Origin: Candidatus Peregrinibacteria bacterium
Lineage (GTDB): Bacteria > Patescibacteriota > Gracilibacteria > UBA1369 > GCA-2718715
NCBI GenBank assembly: GCA_014240275.1
Contig: JAAZXH010000016.1
Coordinates: 41,476 to 105,475, forward strand
Reading direction: 5' to 3'
DNA length: 64,000 nucleotides
Part shown: in pieces, positions 30,901-39,878 of the stretch
Layout of the letters: each line of letters opens with the position of its first letter
How positions within the stretch are numbered: the stretch's first letter is position 1
Translations under genes and position numbers: made by a program
The notes under the pieces: generated by a model
Databases searched by the model: none
Seen by the model: the letters and a program-made list of their open reading frames with translations, nothing else
What the model was told of the DNA's origin: nothing

Positions 30901-31062
30901 ACCTTCCAAATTTATTTATGTGATAAAGAATCTGGTGCAAGTACACATTATGAACAATTAGATATTAACCAATTAGAAATAGAAGATAGCAATGAAATAA
31001 CCTATAAAGGCAAGACCTACATACGGCAAACTGTTGGCTCAAGACACTGGAAAGAACAATAG
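27946..31062 (+). CDS. large hypothetical protein (1038 aa), Pro/Thr linker, helical-rich
   Basis: No signal peptide; SH3-like stretch (LYVNTQKDPLLRRNSQGKKLGSLKRNTHVYLD); PPATPAPPTPTAPQNPTTPQP linker. Confidence 0.75.
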   Translation: MSAPSQNPSSGFDPLQSLQQAVDTLRSPEKLSALMDSIANGIRMNTDAMNKLQQQLTHYRNKDIKDQRKITDLANSTLGSYDSLEQRSYFRKLNTTIFALLKCSRVTQEFEMDDTLPLNNVLNIIKQNSHNGLKTNTNLIGRLYVNTQKDPLLRRNSQGKKLGSLKRNTHVYLDPTALPKVFKNKRNDNENLFVGIQDKDGNSLGYCCAKFLQTNTNPSVYTASSEQVYQTKQNLNNIPLIQNEIKGTKTVIDTQLSQMQDKKEEAAFKIIITKFTDLIDRSTNKVKTGLHLPEKINEDSIKAINSKHTKLIQVNKKLKALHTALKNYGKPSTPPATPAPPTPTAPQNPTTPQPRSRSANPRNPESQETQQKNIPQVPTFNESTFKGSKAYAVKHLQAAVNYLQRNFPDRKYDNPPKSLDETIGRLIKNFKKPEASQQKDINKLNFILNQLGTIEFNFESHGRNDKRSAKEKAAEKYLKKLTSAISKAHKKMQSTIEASSAESVPYNLETFNYTNGVGLERINQFEQSLKALRTQVNSGNSNLQLFNGLKLLPSTQVLLKSTPKLTIVKDIVCYNSQNISPHNTIKLSNLKQPSKELQLQKELRKISTVAAAKNETNQDAVDNGLYYIQNLSTIKEELGGICTNQEIEAIFNFNNLQDHHSNQNLPKTLEDIKTTLSLYPKDSQTRSLDRISRREFINNASFQTLRQKHIELRDKTLNVYGTKLEKHKNLFKRKNYDFTGSFINNNQNFNINIEEALTSPNLTKRQATAKQFTDFTTKFTEQIEQYSKPLVQLHYKNTFSPAKAETYTTLANEIQTKSTLGTNQQTLFQKLIEHYCQNPNRDAQLITSQIQNIETNRLFTNLTQDLKASFYIRSGKFDKAKNCNPSSTKTQALLRLQEKISTRDAMFRKGVELKASYLYQFIETKDLSTSEIAELPNYMAALNIDNPKRVSQFSAIAKLGRSPKTKEFLTLYDKNQRKEFRIKNNTFQIYLCDKESGASTHYEQLDINQLEIEDSNEITYKGKTYIRQTVGSRHWKEQ

Positions 31063-31081
31063 TTTTGCAATTATTTATCTT

Positions 31082-31110
31082 TTGACAAAAACCTTGCGCC
31101 AAAATATAAT
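31082..31110 (+). promoter_or_regulatory. consensus sigma-70 promoter
   Basis: TTGACA - 17 nt - TATAAT, both hexamers exact. Confidence 0.9.
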
Positions 31111-31132
31111 AGGTTCGAATTAACACGAACCT

Positions 31133-32248
31133 ATGAAAAAATTAAGCATCTTAGCACTCAGCGCTATGCTTTTAGTTGGCTGCCAAAGTAGCCCAAGCAC
31201 CGAGGCCGACACCTCCCCATTAAAAATCGGTGTACTTACCCCCTTAAGTGGCAACGCTGCCATGTATGGTGAAGAAACTCAAAAAATTCTCAACGAAACT
31301 TTGCAAAAAATCAACGCCGAAGGTGGATACAACGACCAAGACGTTGAACTCATTTACGAAGACGGGAAATGTTCCGGCACAGACGCCGTAACAGCTTACC
31401 AAAAACTCATGGATATCGACCAAGTAGATTTCATTATGCCATGGTGCTCTAACGAAAGCTTAGCAGTCGCACCACTAGCTACTGAATACCAAATGCTATC
31501 TGTAACAGGTGCCAGCTCTACTCCAAATTTAGAAGGACAAAGTCCTTTTCTATATTCTTTCTGTTATTCAGATAAAGACATCAGCAACCAACTGATTTCC
31601 CAATTAAAAACCTACGAAAAAGTTGCAGTTATCTCTGAACAAAACGAATATAATTTGGGTATTCAACAAGCTATCGAGTCTGACCTAGCCGACCAAATAG
31701 TGATCTCTGAAACTTTCGAAAAAACTACTACTGATTTTCGAAACATCATTGAAAAAGTGCTTAAAACTCAACCAGATGCAATTATGCTAAACCCATTCCC
31801 AGGGCCTACAGCCACGGCACTTGGTAAACAACTCAACGAAAACCTAGACGCCCTAACAAACATTCAACTAGTTAGCCAAATCGCTTACCTCACAGACGAT
31901 TCTCGTACTGAATTTCCAGAAGTTGCGGAAGGCATGATAATAGTCGATGCACCAGTGGTGCAAAGCTCAGCCGGCCAAGAATTTATCGCTCAAGTTAAAG
32001 CCAACCAAGGTGAAATCCCAATGCTAGAAGGATACTTAACTCTTTCTCTACACGATGCACTTTATAATTTAGTTGCAGCCGCCAACGCAGTTGGTAAAGA
32101 CTCTGTTAAAGCTCGTGACTACCTTGTATCTAATAAGGCCAAAGGTTTAGCAGTTGAAGGACAAAAATTTGAAGGCAAAAACTTTATCCAAGGGTTTGAA
32201 GCCGGAGTTTTCAAAATCCAAGACGCTAAAGCAGTAGCTCAAGACTAA
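31133..32248 (+). CDS. ABC-type branched-chain amino acid/amide substrate-binding lipoprotein (type 1 periplasmic-binding fold)
   Basis: Lipobox LLVGC; LKIGVLTPLSGNAAMYGEETQ, DGKCSGTDAVTAYQKLM; no permease or ATPase nearby. Confidence 0.88.
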   Translation: MKKLSILALSAMLLVGCQSSPSTEADTSPLKIGVLTPLSGNAAMYGEETQKILNETLQKINAEGGYNDQDVELIYEDGKCSGTDAVTAYQKLMDIDQVDFIMPWCSNESLAVAPLATEYQMLSVTGASSTPNLEGQSPFLYSFCYSDKDISNQLISQLKTYEKVAVISEQNEYNLGIQQAIESDLADQIVISETFEKTTTDFRNIIEKVLKTQPDAIMLNPFPGPTATALGKQLNENLDALTNIQLVSQIAYLTDDSRTEFPEVAEGMIIVDAPVVQSSAGQEFIAQVKANQGEIPMLEGYLTLSLHDALYNLVAAANAVGKDSVKARDYLVSNKAKGLAVEGQKFEGKNFIQGFEAGVFKIQDAKAVAQD

Positions 32249-32260
32249 GAGAAAAAACAC

Positions 32261-32301
32261 TTGCAATCTTTATTTTAGCACTCTATAATAACGAGTGCTA
32301 A
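32261..32301 (+). promoter_or_regulatory. dnaK promoter with embedded CIRCE operator (HrcA site)
   Basis: TTGCAA-17-TATAAT; TTAGCACTC-N9-GAGTGCTAA (32275-32301), exact inverted repeat with the -10 in the spacer. Confidence 0.95.
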
Positions 32302-32319
32302 TTTAATTTATATTAAAAT

Positions 32320-34221
32320 ATGAGTAAAGTTATAGGAATCGACCTAGGAACAACCAATTCCTGTGTCGCAGTAATGCAAGGAACCGAAGCTGTAGTAATT
32401 TCTTCTAGCGAAGGTCTACGCACCACTCCATCAATAGTGGCTTACAAAAATGATGAACGTCTAGTTGGTGTAGCGGCTAAACGCCAAGCTGTTACCAACC
32501 CAGAAAACACAATCTTCTCTGCTAAAAGACTAATTGGTCACGATTATAAAGAGATTCAATCAATTATCGACGTCTTACCATACAAAGTGGTTAAAGGATC
32601 TAAAGGAGAAGCAGAAATCATGCTCAACGGTAAACAAAACCGTCCAGCTGAAATTTCTGCCATGGTACTACAAAAACTTAAAGCCGACGCCGAAAGCTTC
32701 TTAGGGCACGAAGTAACCCAAGCTGTAATTACAGTTCCAGCCTACTTCAACGACACACAACGTCAAGCTACCAAAGATGCTGGTAAAATCGCCGGTCTAG
32801 AAGTACTCAGAATCATCAACGAACCAACCGCTGCCTCACTCGCATACGGTATCGACAAAAAAGGTGGCGACAAAAAAGTTGCAGTTTACGACCTCGGTGG
32901 TGGTACCTTCGACGTATCTATCCTAGAAATCGCTGACATCGACGGCGAAAAACAAATCGAAGTACTAGCAACCAACGGTAACACAACTTTAGGTGGTGAC
33001 GACTTTGATAACGCAATTTTAAAACACCTACTAGCAGAATTCAAAAAGAGCGAAGGAATCGACCTCTCTAAAGACAAAGCTGCCCTACAAAGACTTAAAG
33101 AAGCAGCTGAAAAAGCTAAAATCGAACTTTCCTCTGCCCAAGAAACCGAAATCAACCTACCATTTATCACGGCTGACGCCTCAGGTGCTAAGCATTTGAA
33201 CTTAAACTTCAAACGTTCTACCTTAGAACAAATTGCAGATTCGATTATCGAAAAATCCCTAGAGCCATGCCGCCAAGCGCTCAAAGACTCTAAATTATAC
33301 GAATCAGACATCGACGAAGTAATTTTAGTAGGAGGAATGACGCGTATGCCTTTAGTACGTGAAAAAGTCAAAAACTTCTTCGGTAAAGAGCCACACCAAG
33401 GTCTTAACCCAGATGAAGTTGTGGCACTAGGAGCTGCTATTCAAGGTGGTGTATTACAAGGTGACGTTAAAGATGTTCTACTTCTCGATGTAATCCCACT
33501 AACTTTAGGTATCGAAACTTTAGGTGGCGTATCAACTCCCCTAATCGAAAAAAACACTACAATTCCAACTACTAAGTCTCAAGTGTTCTCTACTGCAGCC
33601 GACAACCAACCCTCGGTTGAAATCCACGTTTTACAAGGTGAACGCCAAATGGCTCAAGACAACAAATCACTCGGTCGCTTTATTTTAGATGGTATCGCGC
33701 CAGCTCCACGAGGAGTACCACAAATCGAAGTAAGTTTCGATGTAGATGCCAACGGTATCTTAAACGTTAAAGCGGTAGACAAAGCTACAGGCAAAGAACA
33801 AAAAATTTCCATCACCGGCTCCTCAGGACTGACCGACGAAGAAATCGAAAAGATGAAAGCTGACGCAGAAAAGTTCGCAGAAGAAGACAAAAAGAAAAAA
33901 GAATCAGTCGAAGTCATCAACCAAGCCGAAACACTAGTATACCAAACCGAAAAAACTCTTAAAGAACACGCCGACAAGGTAGAAGAAGATGTAAAAGCTC
34001 CAATTCAAGAAAAGGTAGATTCAATCAAAAAATTACTTGAAGCCGAAGAAAAAGACATCGAAACTATCAAAACTCAAACCGAAGAACTTTCCAAAGAAAT
34101 CCAAAAAATCGGCGAAGCCATGTACCAAGCCGAACAACAAAACCAAGGCTCAAATACAAGCCAAGATGAATCAGAAACCAAAAAAGACGATCCAATCGAC
34201 GGCGAAGTAATCCAAGACTAA
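32320..34221 (+). CDS. dnaK: chaperone DnaK (Hsp70)
   Basis: [44 protein letters not shown]. Confidence 0.99.
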   Translation: MSKVIGIDLGTTNSCVAVMQGTEAVVISSSEGLRTTPSIVAYKNDERLVGVAAKRQAVTNPENTIFSAKRLIGHDYKEIQSIIDVLPYKVVKGSKGEAEIMLNGKQNRPAEISAMVLQKLKADAESFLGHEVTQAVITVPAYFNDTQRQATKDAGKIAGLEVLRIINEPTAASLAYGIDKKGGDKKVAVYDLGGGTFDVSILEIADIDGEKQIEVLATNGNTTLGGDDFDNAILKHLLAEFKKSEGIDLSKDKAALQRLKEAAEKAKIELSSAQETEINLPFITADASGAKHLNLNFKRSTLEQIADSIIEKSLEPCRQALKDSKLYESDIDEVILVGGMTRMPLVREKVKNFFGKEPHQGLNPDEVVALGAAIQGGVLQGDVKDVLLLDVIPLTLGIETLGGVSTPLIEKNTTIPTTKSQVFSTAADNQPSVEIHVLQGERQMAQDNKSLGRFILDGIAPAPRGVPQIEVSFDVDANGILNVKAVDKATGKEQKISITGSSGLTDEEIEKMKADAEKFAEEDKKKKESVEVINQAETLVYQTEKTLKEHADKVEEDVKAPIQEKVDSIKKLLEAEEKDIETIKTQTEELSKEIQKIGEAMYQAEQQNQGSNTSQDESETKKDDPIDGEVIQD

Positions 34222-34226
34222 AAACA

Positions 34227-34250
34227 AAAACCCACTTTTGTGGGTTTTCT
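34227..34250 (+). terminator. intrinsic terminator after dnaK
   Basis: aaaacccac-tttt-gtgggtttt. Confidence 0.8.
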
Positions 34251-34280
34251 TATTATAACAATCAAATTAAAATTATAAAT

Positions 34281-34480
34281 ATGAACAATATTAATAGACC
34301 TACAACAGAGCAAAGTATAGATGGTCAATCTAAAATAAGCGAAGGCATACTAGATTTAGAATCAAAAAATTACTCTACACAGATGATGATACAGAAAACC
34401 CAACAGTAAAATTAATTAGAAGATCAATTAAAGCTGCATTAAAGATTCATAAAAAAAACATAAAAAAACTACTAGGATAA
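34281..34480 (+). other. small gene with apparent -1 frame change (42-aa frame 0; 66-aa shifted product)
   Basis: Frame 0 ATG 34281 to TAA 34409; -1 frame open from before the A6 run (34364-34369) to TAA 34480. Confidence 0.4.
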
Positions 34481-34501
34481 AACTCACCTAATAAATTTAC
34501 A

Positions 34502-34526
34502 AAAAGCCCGTTATTCGGGCTTTTTT
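34502..34526 (+). terminator. intrinsic terminator
   Basis: aaaagcccg-ttatt-cgggctttttt. Confidence 0.85.
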
Positions 34527-34682
34527 ATATATAGAATAGCTTACAAAAAAATTGTGTCGAAACAAAAACGACAAAAGAGGCGGTACCAAAAACAATAAAC
34601 AAATACCAAGCAGAAAAATGCGAAAAAAAATTGCCAAAAATTAAAATTGGAGTTAAATTTAAATTACTTTAACAAATTTACT

Positions 34683-35360
34683 ATGTTTAATTTAGTAAGA
34701 AGAGCAGAAACTTCTAAAAATAAAGGATCAATGGCTCCAGAAGGAAAAAAAGGATTAACAGCAGCAGTCTGTGCCGCCATACTAAATATGGCAACAGGAT
34801 GCATGGAAAACATCACGCACAAAGGTGAAGAAAATTGTCCAACGGGCTACACAGAACAACTTTTTAGTATAGGACCAAAGGTTTATAACAACATACCTGA
34901 CGGCGTAACAGTGGTTAAAATTACAGAACCTAAGATAGCAGAAGCTTATAGTCGGTTTATAGGTCCATACAAAATAGGACTAGGGGAAGTAGTTTGCATT
35001 CACGAAAATCAAGTTGATGAAATAGGAGAAAAAAATCAATGTGCTGCAACTAATGGAGAGGAATTATTCTTCGACCCCAATTGTAATGGAAAAAGCATTG
35101 ATCTACTAAACCGATCAATAGACGGAGAAGTATTCGCACCAGAAGGTTTTAAAGCTCAACTAGTACTCATAAAAGAGCTCCTTTTAAATAGAGTAATTGT
35201 ACCACTTAAGCTACCTAACCGAAGTGCATTCTTATATCCTAAAGTTCCTGTAGCAGTATTTCCGGATGATCCAAATCCATTCGCAGGAACATTCGAAGAA
35301 TATATTAGTGAAAATGGTGTGGCTGGTTATATTCAAACCACTCATTCAAGCGATAATTAA
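34683..35360 (+). CDS. putative lipoprotein, unknown function
   Basis: Hydrophobic segment ending in lipobox-like NMATGC; start MFNLVRR. Confidence 0.5.
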   Translation: MFNLVRRAETSKNKGSMAPEGKKGLTAAVCAAILNMATGCMENITHKGEENCPTGYTEQLFSIGPKVYNNIPDGVTVVKITEPKIAEAYSRFIGPYKIGLGEVVCIHENQVDEIGEKNQCAATNGEELFFDPNCNGKSIDLLNRSIDGEVFAPEGFKAQLVLIKELLLNRVIVPLKLPNRSAFLYPKVPVAVFPDDPNPFAGTFEEYISENGVAGYIQTTHSSDN

Positions 35361-35381
35361 AACCACACACCAAACTCATAA

Positions 35382-35406
35382 AAAGAGGCTTACAAGCCTC
35401 TTTTTA
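35382..35406. terminator. bidirectional intrinsic terminator between convergent genes
   Basis: aaaagaggctt-ac-aagcctctttt. Confidence 0.85.
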
Positions 35407-35407
35407 C

Positions 35408-36208
35408 TTATAAATCTAATTCTTTAGCTTGAGACCATAAAAGTCCAAACATTTGGTGCTGCAAGCTTGCTAAACTTTTAGATTGAATATCGATTACATG
35501 TGGTATTTCAGAGGTATTAGCCTTATAGTTGTACATATAAAACTTATCTTCCTGTAATACCAACTCACAATTGATATCCTGAAAATCATGTATCCGAAAC
35601 TGATGGTTTGGATTCACACTCAAACACTTTCTGATATATTCACGAGACAGATCATTCATTTTCCCGTTTATACAATGGATTTCTTGCACACTAGGCTTAA
35701 ATTTTTGCAACAAATCATAAAGCAAATTCAAGGTTTCATCCCCTTCAATCATTGGCCCTACAATTACCTTAACAATCGATTCCGAAGGTTTTGAAAACAG
35801 ATTCTTAAAAAAAGTAATACAATTTGACCTACCTTTATAAAAAACCACTTGAGTCACCTGTTCATTTGTATTTTGCAACAAATTCAATTCGGGCAAAACC
35901 TTATCCAATTCAAACAAATAACGTTTATTCATATAAACCCTATCCTGAAGCAATACTTTCAAAGACTCAGGTGGGTTAGCCATATAAGTATTCACCTTTG
36001 CATCAGGTAGCAATACAATCAAATTAGCAGAGACCATTTGCTCCAAGTAATCATAAGTAACTGTTCTATTTAACCTCAAAAAGACAGCCAACTTAGAAGC
36101 TTTTTTGGGACCAAATTCTAATAAATACAAATAAATCTTTAAATGCTTTTCACTCAAACCAACGTTTTTAAAGATACCAATTAATTTTTTCTGATCCATA
36201 TTATTCAT
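35408..36208 (-). CDS. TrmB-like HTH transcriptional regulator
   Basis: N-terminal winged helix: LKIYLYLLEFGPKKASKLAVFLRLNRTVTYDYLEQMVSANLIV. Confidence 0.8.
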   Translation of the reverse strand: MNNMDQKKLIGIFKNVGLSEKHLKIYLYLLEFGPKKASKLAVFLRLNRTVTYDYLEQMVSANLIVLLPDAKVNTYMANPPESLKVLLQDRVYMNKRYLFELDKVLPELNLLQNTNEQVTQVVFYKGRSNCITFFKNLFSKPSESIVKVIVGPMIEGDETLNLLYDLLQKFKPSVQEIHCINGKMNDLSREYIRKCLSVNPNHQFRIHDFQDINCELVLQEDKFYMYNYKANTSEIPHVIDIQSKSLASLQHQMFGLLWSQAKELDL

Positions 36209-36707
36209 TAATCACTTAATAATAACATACTTAAAACAAAATTTCAAATTTGCATATAAAACAAAAACAAATTAATAGCTATAAATAAGACAATACCAAA
36301 TCAGCAAATTAAATCTACACTCATACTACAACAAAAAACAAGCACACAAAGCCGAGCCACACAGCAAAAACACAAAAAGTCAATAGACCGTTTTACAAAG
36401 CCTTAATTGTGTTATTTAGAGAAGAAAATCATTCAAAACTAGCCAAAACACACATAAAGCACAGAATAATCTAAACCTAAGAAAAGTTCAAACAAACAAA
36501 AATCAGATTATTATGACGATAAAGTCATCAACCGATAAACTAACTTTATACAGTTCAAATCCTAAACCAATCAATATCCGAGTGATTTTCTACTCCGTTA
36601 TCTTTTAAAAACTGTTGTCGTATAGCAGTGATTTTAGTCATATATAAATTAATAATGCTTTAATTATATACACGAAGTTTAAAACGTCAACAGCAATCTA
36701 AAATCAT

Positions 36708-38075
36708 TTACGGAGCAACAATATCCTGAAATTTCTTAAAACACTCAGCCAGCTGTGCAGCATCATTATTAAATTGCCCTTGCTTAAATGTGCTAAGCGA
36801 TTCATCGTCTTCATTTTTAACCTGAGTAAAGTCTAGACCTTTCAAAACCGCGCCAATCTGAGAAAACTCACTTAGACTAAGCTTACTTGGTTTAACACCA
36901 AGCTTTTTATAATACCACAGATCATCATCCTTCAAACCCATGTCATTAAGCAAATACATAAAATAAGAAGCAGTTTTCATCAATACCTTTCGCTCTTGAT
37001 CCCCCATTTTATTTAACATAAAATCCGCAAATGACCCAGGGAAAAAACTTAACAATGCTAAATAATAGGTATTACCTCTCAATACTTCAGTTCGCACGAA
37101 AGCCTTCAGATTAAAATTTAACATATCAGTTTTTATAGTATTTTCGGCAGCTTGTTTATCAAATACATCATACAAACTCGCTGAATCAAAAGAGTACTTT
37201 GTAGGATCAAAAATTCTTGGAATAAAATAATCATCAAAATTGATAGTTCCAACTAAATCCGTTTCACCATAAACTTCTAAGGATGGAACAGCTAGATATA
37301 AAAATTGATTATTAGGATCTGACTTCCTTTTATACACAACTTTAAAGCTAGGTTTTTGAGCATTTTTTAAAACACAAATAATCAAACTATTTAAATGGTC
37401 ATACAAATCATTGGGAGTATTAAAAAAATCAAAATCACGCAATTGCTCTCTATAACCTGTAACAGATTTAAACTGATTATAAATTTCTGATTTAAAATGA
37501 ATAGCATCATCAACCTGACCACAAAAGTGTGGATCAAATATCAAGCTATCAGACTTCACCAATTGTTCAATTTCTTTACGTGCAAAATAAATCGCCTGCA
37601 TATCCAAGGCTACACTACGCGCATCTCTTAGGTATGGTATTTTCATTACATCCTGAACCACGTCTATCTGACTCACCAAATCATAATTATCTAAATCTGG
37701 GAATACAAATTTACGAAAGTCAACAAAATTCGCAAGCAATTGATCACTTACTCCATCTAAAGCGCTTCTTTCTAATATATCTAATTCGGTCCAGAGTAGC
37801 TGAGCTTCATTTAAAGTGGATAAAATAGTTTTGGCCATCAATTTAATCTTAACAATGTCAAAATTTTGAGATTTTTTTAACTCCAAAAAATAATTTTTTA
37901 AATCATTTAATTTAGGCTGAGTAATATTATACATTAAAGATTCAAACTGGTTATTGAGCGAATCAAGCTTGTTATTTAAAACCTGAAGTGTCTCAAACCG
38001 TGGCTTAAACTTTGAAATAACAGAAAGTTCAGATTCTCCAGAACTTGGAACTAAATTTGGTACAATCTCCTGCAT
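36708..38075 (-). CDS. hypothetical protein (455 aa)
   Basis: Long ORF with plausible composition; no motif recognised. Confidence 0.65.
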   Translation of the reverse strand: MQEIVPNLVPSSGESELSVISKFKPRFETLQVLNNKLDSLNNQFESLMYNITQPKLNDLKNYFLELKKSQNFDIVKIKLMAKTILSTLNEAQLLWTELDILERSALDGVSDQLLANFVDFRKFVFPDLDNYDLVSQIDVVQDVMKIPYLRDARSVALDMQAIYFARKEIEQLVKSDSLIFDPHFCGQVDDAIHFKSEIYNQFKSVTGYREQLRDFDFFNTPNDLYDHLNSLIICVLKNAQKPSFKVVYKRKSDPNNQFLYLAVPSLEVYGETDLVGTINFDDYFIPRIFDPTKYSFDSASLYDVFDKQAAENTIKTDMLNFNLKAFVRTEVLRGNTYYLALLSFFPGSFADFMLNKMGDQERKVLMKTASYFMYLLNDMGLKDDDLWYYKKLGVKPSKLSLSEFSQIGAVLKGLDFTQVKNEDDESLSTFKQGQFNNDAAQLAECFKKFQDIVAP

Positions 38076-38192
38076 ACATTGAATTACTTCACTACACTAT
38101 AACATAAATTCAAGACAGTGTAAAACAGGCAAGTACAATTGACTAATCAAGCACAAAAGATGTACTATAACATCAACCATTAATAGTGTTAA

Positions 38193-39449
38193 ATGCTTGA
38201 TATCAAATTTATTCGTGAAAACACGGATTTAATAATTCAAAATTGCCAAGATCGTAGAACAAAAGTAGACATCCACGGTTTACTTAAATTAGACGATCAA
38301 CGTAAAACTCACCAACAATTATTAGACTCCAAAAGATCCGAACTAAAATCAAGCTCCAAATCCAAACCAACTCCAGAAAAAATTGCTCAACTTAAACAAC
38401 TCAGCCAGTCAATCAAAGAACTCGAAGAACAAGAAAGACAAATTCTAGAAAAATTCTATGATCAACTATCAAAGGTGCCAAACCTAACCCATAAAGATTC
38501 TCCTATTGGTGAAGAAGCCGACTTCAATGTCTTATACAAAAACATGGAACCTAAAAAATTCGATTTTACTCCTAAAGACCACCTAGAACTTTTTGAAAGC
38601 AAAGGTCTAGTTGATTTTAAAAGTGGTTCAAAAGTTGCAGGTCATAAAAGCTACTTTGCCAAAAATGAATTAGTCCACTTAAATAATGCTTTAATCCAAT
38701 ATGGAATTTCAGTATTAGCTAAAAATAGTATTACTGATATTTACGAAACTCCAGATTTTGCTTTAAAATCAATGCTACAAAACGCAGGATTCAACCCACG
38801 TGGTGACTCAGACGAAATCTATAACATAGAAGGAGAAGAGCTTTCTCTTATCGGTACCTCCGAAATTACAATGTTAGGTTACTACGCAAACGAAGTAGTT
38901 GATTTATCTAAAGGACCAAAAATCTTTGCCGCTATTTCTAAATGCTTCCGTAAAGAAGGCGGATCTTACGGTAGAACTTCTAAAGGACTATACCGAGTTC
39001 ACCAATTTTCAAAACTCGAAATATTTGCAATTTGTAAACCAGAAGACTCAGAACAAATTCATGAAAAAATTAAAAATATCGAACTTCAAATCGTTGACGG
39101 ACTAGAAATCCCCTACCAACTGATAGATATAGCATCCGCTGACCTTGGAGGAGCAGCATACAGAAAATACGACATCGAAGCTTACATGATAATGAAAGGT
39201 GACGAGCAAAACCAAGGAGACTACGGAGAGATAACCTCAACTTCAAACTGTCTAGATTACCAAGCACGCCGTGCAAACATTAAATACGTGGATGCAAATG
39301 GCAAAAAACAATTCGCCCACACCCTAAACGGAACTGCTATAGTTACCTCTCGGCTTCCAATTGCCCTAGCCGAAAATCACCAAGACCAAGACGGAAACAT
39401 TCACATACCAAAAGCCTTACAAGAATTTACCAAATTCAAACAAATATAA
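38193..39449 (+). CDS. serS: serine--tRNA ligase
   Basis: MLDIKFIRENTDLI, coiled arm, GTSEI, FRKEGGSYGRTSKGLYRVHQFSKLE, NGTAIVTSRLPIALAENHQ. Confidence 0.97.
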   Translation: MLDIKFIRENTDLIIQNCQDRRTKVDIHGLLKLDDQRKTHQQLLDSKRSELKSSSKSKPTPEKIAQLKQLSQSIKELEEQERQILEKFYDQLSKVPNLTHKDSPIGEEADFNVLYKNMEPKKFDFTPKDHLELFESKGLVDFKSGSKVAGHKSYFAKNELVHLNNALIQYGISVLAKNSITDIYETPDFALKSMLQNAGFNPRGDSDEIYNIEGEELSLIGTSEITMLGYYANEVVDLSKGPKIFAAISKCFRKEGGSYGRTSKGLYRVHQFSKLEIFAICKPEDSEQIHEKIKNIELQIVDGLEIPYQLIDIASADLGGAAYRKYDIEAYMIMKGDEQNQGDYGEITSTSNCLDYQARRANIKYVDANGKKQFAHTLNGTAIVTSRLPIALAENHQDQDGNIHIPKALQEFTKFKQI

Positions 39450-39541
39450 AACAGCAACACAAAGCCATCAAGAGTAAAGCCATTTCACTGTACAAAATTA
39501 AATAGGAATCGGTATAATTAGATTATAATTAACTACTCAAT

Positions 39542-39727
39542 ATGGAACATTTAAACGAACAAAACGTTGAAACAACACCTCAACAACATAGCGAAAAAGT
39601 AATGTTCAATATTGCATTCACCTTAGGACAAATTACCCAACTACTTACAAGCATAGAAACTAAAGTAGAACAACTAGGTAAAATAATTCCTGACGAAAAT
39701 CAAAACCCATCAGCTGAAAACAATTAA
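39542..39727 (+). CDS. small hypothetical protein (61 aa)
   Basis: Short ORF followed by a terminator (aaagagc...gctcttt). Confidence 0.45.
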   Translation: MEHLNEQNVETTPQQHSEKVMFNIAFTLGQITQLLTSIETKVEQLGKIIPDENQNPSAENN

Positions 39728-39735
39728 GAACTTAC

Positions 39736-39762
39736 AAAGAGCCATAAAAAAGCTCTTTTTTT
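39736..39762 (+). terminator. intrinsic terminator upstream of rpoB promoter
   Basis: aaagagc-cataaaaaa-gctctttttttt. Confidence 0.75.
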
Positions 39763-39773
39763 TATATTTAGTA

Positions 39774-39802
39774 TTGACTTAAGGACCAATAAACAATAAA
39801 AT
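39774..39802 (+). promoter_or_regulatory. rpoB promoter
   Basis: TTGACT-17-TAAAAT. Confidence 0.7.
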
Positions 39803-39878
39803 CCGTATGTTAAACCAAAGATACGATTGTGTTGTGAGCGCGGTGAGCACTTTTTTTACTCGCTAACCCCTATTACAC

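Noticed and set aside
32886-33371. 161-aa minus-strand ORF opposite dnaK, with similar Ser/Leu-rich antisense ORFs opposite rpoB (41354-41758, 42110-42439) and tuf (50780-51184)
   Set aside because: Shadow ORFs produced by codon bias of highly conserved sense genes; low-complexity composition.
39803-39878. Structured rpoB leader (gtgagcgcg direct repeats, cgtat…atacg stem, T-tract)
   Set aside because: Only weak short pairings could be drawn by hand; no convincing attenuator.
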